Of a stretch of 26,861 bases of DNA, positions 6,604 through 12,631 are shown piece after piece. How positions within the stretch are numbered: the stretch's first letter is position 1; the number at the start of each line of letters is the position of its first letter. This DNA is from a virus. The stretch covers positions 1 to 26,861 of IMG/VR virus record IMGVR_UViG_3300047330_000021; one strand, 5' to 3'. The position numbers and the translations under genes are program-made. The notes beneath the pieces were generated by a model. That model made no database searches. It worked only from the letters and a program-made list of their open reading frames with translations, and was not told where the DNA came from.

Positions 6604-6976
6604 AAAAATAATGCTTTCCAATTTGTTTTATGAAACGACGTCCATGCCATTTGCCGGGATAGTTACGGAAGTACGTAGCTCCTCCAGTACTGTCTGGGCG
6701 TTCGACATCAACAGAGAAATCCTTCGGAGGTCTGCTAGATCGAAACTGCCCTCGCTTTCGGACAACTTCGCAAGTCGATGAGCCTGTCCTAGCTGATCTG
6801 TTAAGTATGACAGAAGATACTGCTGCTCTTCCTTCACGAGACTCTCCTCTTGCTTCGGCATACACAGCCGACTTAAGACACATCAATGCCGCGAGTGTTA
6901 GTTTTAACAACCTTCTTCTTTCTTTTGCGGCGACGTACAGGAGATGGAATAAATAGTCCGGTATGCCTGTCGACAT
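6596..6976 (-). CDS. Cell-wall hydrolase, SleB/Hydrolase_2 family
   Basis: This 126-residue protein carries the Hydrolase_2 pattern: L-K-S-A-V-Y-A-E-A-R-G-E-S-R-E-G (Glu41 and Glu45 in the family's E-A-R-G-E-S), then V-S-S-V-I-L-N-R, C-E-V-V, Q-F and a C-terminal G-A-T-Y-F-R-N...W-H. The family cleaves peptidoglycan glycan strands, as SleB does in spore germination. The N-terminal ~30 residues (R-R-R-L-L-K-L-T-L-A-A-L-M) have a basic-then-hydrophobic character that could act as a signal-anchor, though it merges into the domain. It overlaps the endonuclease VII gene by 104 bases and sits among nucleases, about 4.5 kb from the lysis cassette. It may serve as a second endolysin. A helical alternative-frame ORF inside it is not supported. 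Confidence 0.78.
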   Translation of the reverse strand: MSTGIPDYLFHLLYVAAKERRRLLKLTLAALMCLKSAVYAEARGESREGRAAVSSVILNRSARTGSSTCEVVRKRGQFRSSRPPKDFSVDVERPDSTGGATYFRNYPGKWHGRRFIKQIGKHYFYG

Positions 6977-7220
6977 ACTCTGCCATCTTCCTCAGTAAGT
7001 CTCCGTCTCGATGACGACCTATAACTCTATGGTTATGAAAAGAGCAAAGGATACCTCTGATCTCGCCTGTTACGTGGTCGTGATCTACTGCAAGATTTTT
7101 ACCCTCTTGCTCGGGTGTTTTACCACAGATGAAGCAACCCCCACCTTGGTCAGCCAGTAGCTGGTCATACTGTTCGACAGTGATGCCAAACTTTGTACGA
7201 AGATGGGAGGCTCTAGTCAT
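6873..7220 (-). CDS. Recombination endonuclease VII-like (HNH/treble-clef) nuclease
   Basis: The 115 residues begin with L-R-T-K-F-G-I-T-V-E-Q-Y-D-Q-L-L, the usual lead-in to endonuclease VII. The zinc pair CFICGK and the catalytic A-V-D-H-D-H-V-T-G-E-I-R-G (HNH/beta-beta-alpha-Me motif) follow. The second zinc half, normally L-C-x-x-C-N, is L-C-S-F-H-N here, so one Cys is replaced by His; metal binding may still work as C3H. The C-terminal tail is highly basic (R-R-R-K-R-K-K-K). Homologues resolve branched DNA before packaging or act as free-standing homing nucleases. The ATG follows the methyltransferase stop immediately, and a G-rich stretch (GGGGA) lies just before it. Its 3' end overlaps the wall hydrolase. 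Confidence 0.85.
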   Translation of the reverse strand: MTRASHLRTKFGITVEQYDQLLADQGGGCFICGKTPEQEGKNLAVDHDHVTGEIRGILCSFHNHRVIGRHRDGDLLRKMAEYVDRHTGLFIPSPVRRRKRKKKVVKTNTRGIDVS

Positions 7221-7811
7221 TCATCCCCATTGTTCTGCCATAGCGTCGGCTATGCCTTGAAAGGTTAAACTACGGGCCGCTGCCCTTTCAGATTGTGGCA
7301 GGCAACTCGTCTCGTAGAACCATCGGGACATCTTCTTGCCACTCGAAAAGATGAATTGATCCTCCACAGTCACTATACAACTGGGCTGCAAAAGCGGCAA
7401 ACCTTTTAGCCACAGCCCTGTCTTTTTCGTCACGGGGTGTCCATGCTCCCAAGGCTGTACGTATTGGTCGGGGCGGCGAATCGCAGTACTTACAACCCCG
7501 ACAGGGTTCTCTACACATATCTTCGGGCATGGGTTCTCCAAGAAAAGTCGGAAGAATTCTATCGCTTCCATTCTAGAAATGGTTCCAGCATAATGCCGAT
7601 TACCTGTGACGCAAAGAGCAGTGCAAGGCGGATGAGCAATTATCAAATCCCAAACATAAGGGTAAACAAGTTTCTCTCTAACATCACACTGAAAATGCCG
7701 ATCAGAACCTGCCAAGTCAGGGAGAATATCACAAGAAAAAGCGTCATGTCCTTTAGCCAAGAAGGCATCTCTTACTACTCCTGAAAACTCACAAGCTACT
7801 AAAACTTTCAT
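7221..7811 (-). CDS. Cytosine-C5 DNA methyltransferase-like protein (short phage family)
   Basis: The 196-residue protein starts M-K-V-L-V-A-C-E-F-S-G-V-V-R-D-A-F, a SAM-binding motif I variant. It has I-I-A-H-P-P-C-T-A-L-C (residues 57-67) with the PPC catalytic loop of C5 methyltransferases, and V-E-N-P (100-103) in place of their E-N-V motif VI. It is shorter than typical 5mC enzymes (usually over 300 residues), and I cannot see the Q-x-R-x-R motif VIII or an obvious target-recognition domain. It may be a divergent methyltransferase, a hydroxymethylase-type relative or a non-DNA enzyme. It overlaps the upstream nuclease by four bases (ATGA) and abuts endonuclease VII. Fold assignment is confident; reaction uncertain. 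Confidence 0.72.
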   Translation of the reverse strand: MKVLVACEFSGVVRDAFLAKGHDAFSCDILPDLAGSDRHFQCDVREKLVYPYVWDLIIAHPPCTALCVTGNRHYAGTISRMEAIEFFRLFLENPCPKICVENPVGVVSTAIRRPDQYVQPWEHGHPVTKKTGLWLKGLPLLQPSCIVTVEDQFIFSSGKKMSRWFYETSCLPQSERAAARSLTFQGIADAMAEQWG

Positions 7812-8644
7812 GTCACTTCATACACACGAGGTGTCTCCACGACTTTGGTGAGATACTTAGGTCCCGTGGAATAGATGAAGGTACGGAGACCGGGCCAGCA
7901 CTCCCTCTTGTATGCACAGTATGAACATTCAGTTCCGAGAGAACGATTACCTGACTTACCTTCTGGCTTGTCTGGATAGCATCGTACAGGAGGAGTATCT
8001 AGAGAGATGACTTCTCTGAGATGTTCGATACGTGGTCCGGGAGGATGGTCTTGTACGATTGAAGTCGAGAGGTCCATCACGGTTATGTCGCCGTTGACTT
8101 TGTTAACTGCAAGGAAAGCCCCGGCCTCGCCAGGAGTTTCTTCATTTACGTATCCTGAAAGCTGCTGTACATAGCCGAAGGAGTCTTTCTCCAAGAGAGA
8201 GTGATCTTTGAATTTCTGAAAGCCATGAGGGCTAGCAGACTTAACATCGACGACAACGCCATCGATCTTACAGTCGATGTGGCCTTTAACTCCAAGGCAT
8301 GACACCTCTTTTTGTTCGTCTGTGATTTCATGTCCTGCCTCCTTGGCAAGAAAGATAATGAGAGCCTCGATGACATGGCCGTACAAGAACTTGAAGTAAG
8401 TCTTGTCGGTCAGTTCTTCTTTTGGATAGCCGTGAGCTTCGTACCAAAGCTGTCTGTCGGGTTTGCCAAGTGCCGAGAAACGGAGATAGAAATCTCTGGG
8501 CTCACGCAAGGCGAGGCCAGTTCTGATTGCTGACTTGAGAGTTTCAGTGAAGTACTCGAGGTTGTCTTCATTGACGACATGACCTTGGTTAGGATCGAAC
8601 AACTGGAAGATGTCAGCTACAAGGGTGTCAAGCGATTTCGTCAA
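7808..8644 (-). CDS. PD-(D/E)XK nuclease, RecB/Cas4-like
   Basis: In this 278-residue protein Glu93 (G-H-V-I-E-A-L), Asp124 (K-G-H-I-D-C), Asp133 and Lys135 (V-V-V-D-V-K-S-A) form the E-D-(D)xK active site of the PDDEXK_1 superfamily. A following G-Y-V-Q-Q-L-S-G-Y motif is typical of RecB-like nucleases. Near the C-terminus, C-S-Y-C-A-Y-K-R-E-C-W resembles the cysteine cluster that holds an iron-sulfur or zinc centre in Cas4/AddB-like enzymes. It probably acts as a DNA exonuclease in recombination or host DNA degradation. The start is TTG: AAAGGA stands eight bases upstream and no ATG is near. The 5' end overlaps the preceding gene by 17 bases, and the 3' end overlaps the methyltransferase ATG. 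Confidence 0.82.
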   Translation of the reverse strand: MTKSLDTLVADIFQLFDPNQGHVVNEDNLEYFTETLKSAIRTGLALREPRDFYLRFSALGKPDRQLWYEAHGYPKEELTDKTYFKFLYGHVIEALIIFLAKEAGHEITDEQKEVSCLGVKGHIDCKIDGVVVDVKSASPHGFQKFKDHSLLEKDSFGYVQQLSGYVNEETPGEAGAFLAVNKVNGDITVMDLSTSIVQDHPPGPRIEHLREVISLDTPPVRCYPDKPEGKSGNRSLGTECSYCAYKRECWPGLRTFIYSTGPKYLTKVVETPRVYEVT

Positions 8645-8885
8645 CAGCTTCTTCCTTTACTTCTGTAGGAGAAGGAGGGTTCGAACCCGGCCCTGTCCTA
8701 CCAAATACCCATTCGTCATCGAAGTATTGTATATCTTTGGGAATGAAACGAGTAAACTCTTTTGTATGAGCCTTGTCGATGACGTCCTTTAGCAAAGCCG
8801 GGCCTTCTGTTTCAAGGTCTACGGAAACTTCGCCTTCCATATAGAAGTAGCCTTTACGACGAAAGCTCAAATTAAATCGTTCCAC
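8628..8885 (-). CDS. Conserved-looking small phage protein, unknown function (85 residues)
   Basis: The sequence after the start (E-R-F-N-L-S-F-R-R-K-G-Y-F-Y-M-E-G-E-V-S-V-D-L-E) looks like a small beta-rich domain with a disordered Pro/Glu tail. GTG at 8885 is the likely start: AAAGGA lies six bases before it, and the frame's upstream TTG (8900) overlaps that Shine-Dalgarno. It follows the SSB gene after a 156-base gap with hairpins and overlaps the PD-(D/E)XK nuclease start. No known motif is seen. Position between SSB and a nuclease suggests a replication or recombination accessory role, which is only inference. Confidence 0.55.
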   Translation of the reverse strand: MERFNLSFRRKGYFYMEGEVSVDLETEGPALLKDVIDKAHTKEFTRFIPKDIQYFDDEWVFGRTGPGSNPPSPTEVKEEAVDEIA

Positions 8886-9041
8886 AAGTTGTCCTTTCAA
8901 ACATTCTCACTTCGTTTGAAGAGAGGGTGTCGGCCTTTCACCGACTGGGGTCTTACTAGTATGGCCTCTTCGATACAACAGAACAGTCTTCCCTGTCTGT
9001 ACAGATGTACCGCTATCTGCTAACCCTTGGGTTAGTATCTC
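8886..9041 (-). other. Intergenic segment with two hairpins downstream of SSB
   Basis: On the - strand this gap holds CTAACCC-AA-GGGTTAG soon after the SSB stop, and GTCGG-TGAAAGG-CCGAC closer to the next gene. Neither is followed by a clear T-run, so they look like mRNA stability or processing structures rather than strong terminators. The frame in register with SSB stays open for about 44 codons after its TAA and reads like protein (for example G-K-T-V-L-L-Y-R-R-G-H-T), but has no ATG. No tRNA was recognised. Confidence 0.4.
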
Positions 9042-9647
9042 TTACATCACGTCTTCAAGACTGTCGTCCAGTTCGTCAAGACCGAAGTCCTGTTCGAAGG
9101 CGGTCTTCTCGGGAGCCGCAGCCTTCAAGTCTTCCTGCGCCTTCAGGGCAGCCTGATAGTACGGATCGCTTTCATCGATGTCAGTAAAGGTCTGACGCTT
9201 GAACTCAACCAGTTCGAGGACACGGATGGCTCGGGGATAGATGCCCTTCTTCTTGCCGGGGCCGTTGTCTACGACGGCGAACTTAAGATCGACTACGCTG
9301 CCGTTGCCAATCTCTTTTGTATAATCCCAAGGCTTGCCGAGGATATCCTTGATCTCGATGGGATCGTTAGGTCTTCCGTCACGACGAAGTTCAGCTTGAC
9401 GAAAAGTCAGATAAGGTCGGCCATCGAGGTAGGCAGGTTTTTCAACACCGTCCTTCTCGTACGGCTCGCCACGACGAATCTTGTCGGCGATCTTCAGCTT
9501 CTTGGCTTCCTTCACAGTAGCTTCATCGATCTCCAGATCAACCTTCCACTCCTTGCCATCCTTGCTGTAGTTCAGAGAGAGCTGGTCAGGGAGGACTTTA
9601 GCAAAGCTAGTCTTGCCACGGAAGGTGTGAATCGTAGTAGTTGGCAT
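9042..9647 (-). CDS. Single-stranded DNA-binding protein (T7 gp2.5/DUF2815-like)
   Basis: This 201-residue protein opens with F-R-G-K-T-S-F-A-K-V-L, has the family's OB-fold pattern (Y-S-K-D-G-K-E-W-K-V-D-L-E-I, P-Y-L-T-F-R, D-P-I-E-I-K-D) and ends in an acidic tail (D-E-L-D-D-S-L-E-D-V-M). Such a tail in gp2.5-type SSBs contacts polymerase and helicase. It coats ssDNA at the fork and should work with the T7-like polymerase and primase-helicase upstream. The ATG at 9647 has AAAGGA nine bases before it; an in-frame upstream start at 9665 sits inside that RBS region. A strong promoter at 9696-9724 drives it directly, consistent with a need for high expression. Confidence 0.85.
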   Translation of the reverse strand: MPTTTIHTFRGKTSFAKVLPDQLSLNYSKDGKEWKVDLEIDEATVKEAKKLKIADKIRRGEPYEKDGVEKPAYLDGRPYLTFRQAELRRDGRPNDPIEIKDILGKPWDYTKEIGNGSVVDLKFAVVDNGPGKKKGIYPRAIRVLELVEFKRQTFTDIDESDPYYQAALKAQEDLKAAAPEKTAFEQDFGLDELDDSLEDVM

Positions 9648-9695
9648 CAAAAAATATCCTTTCAAATAGAGTAAAACGTCTTACTCTCTACAATT

Positions 9696-9724
9696 ATTAT
9701 ACCACAAAACGCGCACTTTGTCAA
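9696..9724 (-). promoter_or_regulatory. Sigma70-type promoter for SSB
   Basis: TTGACA (9719-9724), a 17-base spacer and TATAAT (9696-9701), read on the - strand. The spacer ends TGTGG, giving an extended -10 (TGG-TATAAT). It belongs to a family with four other promoters here that share TTGACAAA and TGGTA(T/C)AAT. Confidence 0.9.
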
Positions 9725-9752
9725 GTAAAATCGTACACGGAGAGAGATTTAT

Positions 9753-10073
9753 TTATGCCCCGGTATAGAAAGTATCGTCGACTGCAGACAACCCTGCTTC
9801 GAAACCTTCTCTAAAAAGCCACCGGGCATAACTCATGTCATCTTCAGGTTCCCACTCCAACTCGTCTGAAAAGAAGCTCCAGCTTTGTTCGAATTTTTCT
9901 TTGTTAAGCCCGATTCCTCGGAGAATCTTGAAGAAGTTTTGATACCTTTCAAATGAGAGGTTATCTGAAATATCTTCTGCAAGACTAGGGTAAAGTTTTA
10001 CAAACTCGTCGTGTTCTTTTTGAACTTTTTCGAAATACGTTTTGAACTTTTTCTCTTTTTCTTCTTCGGTCAT
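9753..10073 (-). CDS. Acidic helical protein of unknown function (106 residues)
   Basis: The N-terminal ~30 residues are highly charged (M-T-E-E-E-K-E-K-K-F-K-T-Y-F-E-K-V-Q-K-E). The rest is Trp/Phe/Glu-rich (F-E-Q-S-W-S-F-F-S-D-E-L-E-W-E-P) and ends R-E-G-F-E-A-G-L-S-A. The protein looks fully helical and has no recognised domain. AAAGGAG is upstream of the ATG at slightly long spacing. It lies between the HNH gene and the SSB promoter, so it ends the polymerase operon. The gene is also AT-richer than its neighbours, like the HNH gene before it, and the pair could have been acquired together. That is inference. Confidence 0.6.
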   Translation of the reverse strand: MTEEEKEKKFKTYFEKVQKEHDEFVKLYPSLAEDISDNLSFERYQNFFKILRGIGLNKEKFEQSWSFFSDELEWEPEDDMSYARWLFREGFEAGLSAVDDTFYTGA

Positions 10074-10127
10074 TTCAAACTATACTCCTTTAGAATTACA
10101 TCTAGCGCAAGAGGACGAAAGTTTTAC

Positions 10128-10586
10128 TCATATTTTTGCCGTACCAGAATCGATAAGGTATTTCATCGCTGCCTCCATAGTATGAATAGATTCTTTGAAA
10201 AGACCTAGAGCTCTGTTACAGTTATGACAAAGAAGCCCTCTTATTTTACCGGTGTCGTGGTCATGATCTACTACGAGCTTCATTACGTGATGATCTGCCA
10301 TAGTAAAACCTTCAGAACCACAAATTTTGCATTGATTATTTTGCTCTTCTTTCATTTGTTGGTGCATTTCAGGTGTAATTTTGTAGAGTCTTTTAAGATA
10401 CCAAGACTGTCTTGCAATTTCTTGACACTCGTCTGAACAATACTTACTCCTAGTGCCGGTAGGTGTGTAAAGGTCTTCACACAACTCACATCGTCGAGGA
10501 GTATGTTTATAATGACTTCGACTAGTGAGTTTCGGCCCAGGTGAGGCCGATGTTGACTGAGCATTCAATAGGGATTCTGTATTCAA
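10128..10586 (-). CDS. HNH endonuclease (endonuclease VII-type), overlapping the polymerase 3' end
   Basis: The protein has two zinc modules: an N-terminal C-E-L-C...K-Y-C-S-D-E-C treble clef, then C-K-I-C-G...V-V-D-H-D-H-D-T-G-K-I-R-G-L-L-C-H-N-C-N-R-A-L-G, the endonuclease VII/HNH core with all catalytic and zinc residues. A Y-K-I-T-P-E-M-H-Q-Q-M linker before the core is typical of this group. The frame is open to an ATG at 10643, which lacks a good RBS. TTG at 10586 has AGGAG six bases upstream and is preferred, giving ~152 residues and a 65-base overlap with the polymerase. Such nucleases are commonly free-standing homing endonucleases next to replication genes. A Holliday-junction role is the alternative. 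Confidence 0.8.
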   Translation of the reverse strand: MNTESLLNAQSTSASPGPKLTSRSHYKHTPRRCELCEDLYTPTGTRSKYCSDECQEIARQSWYLKRLYKITPEMHQQMKEEQNNQCKICGSEGFTMADHHVMKLVVDHDHDTGKIRGLLCHNCNRALGLFKESIHTMEAAMKYLIDSGTAKI

Positions 10587-12378
10587 AGAACTCTCCTGCT
10601 TTCTTAAAACACTTATGAAATATTTCGATAAGAGGTTCGACATGTTCAGTTAATACATCCCATTGAAACTCGTCATGAATATTTCCTACAAGAAGGGCGT
10701 CAAGGTTTTGTCTACGAATCTCTTGATGGATAAGGATCATAGCTTTCTTCATGATACGGCTTTCGTCTCCTTGTAGGAGATAACCAAGTTTTGTATGAGG
10801 CCGATCAACTATTACAGGAGTTCCGTCACAAAGGACGATACGACCTGTTCTATCTATTTGTTTCTGTAACGAATTAAGAAGCTCGTTTAATCCCGGAAAG
10901 TTATTCTGGAATCTTGATTTAACTTCTTTACCTGTGCTTGTAGAACCTCCAATGATTTGTCCGACTTTTGCATCTCCTGCCCCTAATAGATATGCATACA
11001 AAAATGTCTTTGCAACAGCTCTTGTTGAAAAACCTCCAACCTCTTGGTTGTAACTGTGTGGATCACCTCCGAGGACTGCATCAGTGAACTCCTTGTTGTT
11101 TAGATAATTAGCGAGAACACGTAGTTGGATGCCTTTAGCATCAACACCCACAAGACGGCGACGTACAGGATCACGAGTGACCCATAGATCACGGGCTTCA
11201 TAAGTGAATACGCCGTCCTCACCATACCGGACAACCTCTTCACCATCGACTTTCTTGATACGAACTGCAGGGATATTGGCAGTATTAGGAGCAGAATGTT
11301 TATAACGAAGAGTATTAGCAAGCCACAAAGACCCATGAATACATCCGGTGTCATGGTTGTACGCTTCCATCCAAGTGTTAATCATGTTGCCACGGGCGTT
11401 GTAATCCAACCATTCCGCGATAAGCTTTACTCCGGGGTTGTCAGTGCTGTTGACAAACCTTTCGAGTGAAGGTGCCAGCTTTCCCTTGACAACTGGTTGA
11501 GGTCTCCCAGTCTTAGTAACTTCGTCTTTTTCGTTGACCCAGCCGAGAGCAAGTAGTTTTTCCAATCTTTGATCTGGGCTTCCAATATTGAAAGAGACGT
11601 AATCAAAGACGTTGTATCCTCCGTCGTTGGAGATTGTGACTTGAGGATACTGCTCGATATGTCGGAGATAGTCCTTTGTATGGCTTCCATCCTTTTTATA
11701 TGCCTTTGCATATTTTCGTATGAAAAGAAGTTTAGCGGGCCATATTGTGTGGACTCGTCCAGCGATGTCATTTTCTATTCCTCTAACTTTGGAGTACAAC
11801 GCCATAGCCTCTGGGTAGTTAAAGGCAAAGCCATTCTTCTGTTGTTGTTGTATCAGTTGCCACGACCGATGTTCAATCTCAAGACCTGTGTCGGTCAGCC
11901 CTGCCTTGATACACCGATGCAGCAAAGCCATATAGACCTTCATACAGAGGATGGCGTCGTTCAGGCAATAGTCTTCCTGTTCTTGAGACCACTTCGAGAA
12001 GTCAGACCAATCTCCCTTCGGATGTTTGATACGAAGACCCCAAGCACCCAGACCATGGCCGTCAGGAATGGAAGGATTATACACCATCGACATGACAAGA
12101 GTGTCAACCAAGTCAGCAATAGTGAGAGAGGTGCCCAGAAGACGATTAAGAGTAGGGGCGTCATATCCAATAATGTTGTGGCCAACGAACCGACAACCTT
12201 CTTTCTTACGGGCATCGATCCACTCCCTTATATCCTTCGAAGTACGAAGACGTACCTCTTCCTTTGTATCAAGCTTGACTGCACAGAGGCACCAGATGAC
12301 CGTGCTTGGTATGAGATCGCCTTCGATGTCGACACTCCAAAGCTTCGACAGGTCGGCTGTCAGATACTTAAGAGCCAT
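10522..12378 (-). CDS. Family A DNA polymerase (T7 gp5-like) with 3'-5' exonuclease domain
   Basis: This 618-residue protein starts with an exonuclease domain: S-V-D-I-E-G-D near residues 15-21, V-G-H-N-I-I-G-Y-D-A-P near 65-75, and Y-C-L-N-D-A (YxxxD). The polymerase palm and fingers follow: motif A V-G-V-D-A-K-G-I-Q-L-R-V-L-A, motif B A-K-T-F-L-Y-A-Y-L-L-G-A-G-D-A-K-V-G-Q-I (the Lys and Tyr that contact dNTP are kept) and motif C N-I-H-D-E-F-Q (about 565-571). It ends I-G-L-T-W-A-E-T-H like gp5 relatives, so it is complete, though shorter than T7's ~704. The ATG at 12378 is preceded by GAGGA at eight bases. It replicates phage DNA with the primase-helicase just upstream. No sign of an adenine-discriminating variant was evident. 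Confidence 0.94.
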   Translation of the reverse strand: MALKYLTADLSKLWSVDIEGDLIPSTVIWCLCAVKLDTKEEVRLRTSKDIREWIDARKKEGCRFVGHNIIGYDAPTLNRLLGTSLTIADLVDTLVMSMVYNPSIPDGHGLGAWGLRIKHPKGDWSDFSKWSQEQEDYCLNDAILCMKVYMALLHRCIKAGLTDTGLEIEHRSWQLIQQQQKNGFAFNYPEAMALYSKVRGIENDIAGRVHTIWPAKLLFIRKYAKAYKKDGSHTKDYLRHIEQYPQVTISNDGGYNVFDYVSFNIGSPDQRLEKLLALGWVNEKDEVTKTGRPQPVVKGKLAPSLERFVNSTDNPGVKLIAEWLDYNARGNMINTWMEAYNHDTGCIHGSLWLANTLRYKHSAPNTANIPAVRIKKVDGEEVVRYGEDGVFTYEARDLWVTRDPVRRRLVGVDAKGIQLRVLANYLNNKEFTDAVLGGDPHSYNQEVGGFSTRAVAKTFLYAYLLGAGDAKVGQIIGGSTSTGKEVKSRFQNNFPGLNELLNSLQKQIDRTGRIVLCDGTPVIVDRPHTKLGYLLQGDESRIMKKAMILIHQEIRRQNLDALLVGNIHDEFQWDVLTEHVEPLIEIFHKCFKKAGEFFEYRIPIECSVNIGLTWAETH

Positions 12379-12631
12379 CAAGATAATCCTCTTTAGGTTC
12401 TGTAGGACACTCTATTACAAGACGCGCCCCACAAGCCAAAATAGTACTATTAGGAGTATAGATGATCCGACTCCCGTCAGGAATCCAAACACCCATACAG
12501 GCCCTAGATTTTCCGTACTTGCCATGACGTATCGTGATAGGAGGTTCAGGATTTTCTGCAAGGATGTTACTCCGTATCAAATTCTTGTTGATATTGATAT
12601 ACCATTTACGCCCAGGGCTGGTCACTTTCAT
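12368..12631 (-). CDS. Small phage protein of unknown function between primase-helicase and polymerase
   Basis: The 87 residues read G-R-K-W-Y-I-N-I-N-K-N-L-I-R-S-N, then E-P-P-I-T-I-R-H-G-K-Y-G-K-S, G-S-R-I-I-Y-T-P and I-L-A-C-G-A-R-L-V-I-E-C. It looks like a compact beta protein of a type seen in T7-like replication modules, with no assigned function. AAGGAGG lies seven bases before the ATG. Its start overlaps the primase-helicase end by 26 bases and its stop overlaps the polymerase start by 11 bases, so it is tightly coupled to both. Co-expression with the replisome suggests an accessory role. A processivity or DNA-binding function is untested. Confidence 0.65.
   Translation of the reverse strand: MKVTSPGRKWYININKNLIRSNILAENPEPPITIRHGKYGKSRACMGVWIPDGSRIIYTPNSTILACGARLVIECPTEPKEDYLDGS

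Noticed and set aside
6628-6861. 77-codon ORF in another frame within the wall hydrolase, with helical composition
   Set aside because: No Shine-Dalgarno near its ATG, fully inside a well-recognised Hydrolase_2 domain, and no family recognised.
8901-9041. tRNA gene in the gap after SSB
   Set aside because: Hairpins are present, but no T-arm consensus or cloverleaf order was found.
11569-12396. 275-codon + strand ORF opposite the polymerase
   Set aside because: Antisense shadow of the exonuclease and polymerase domains.
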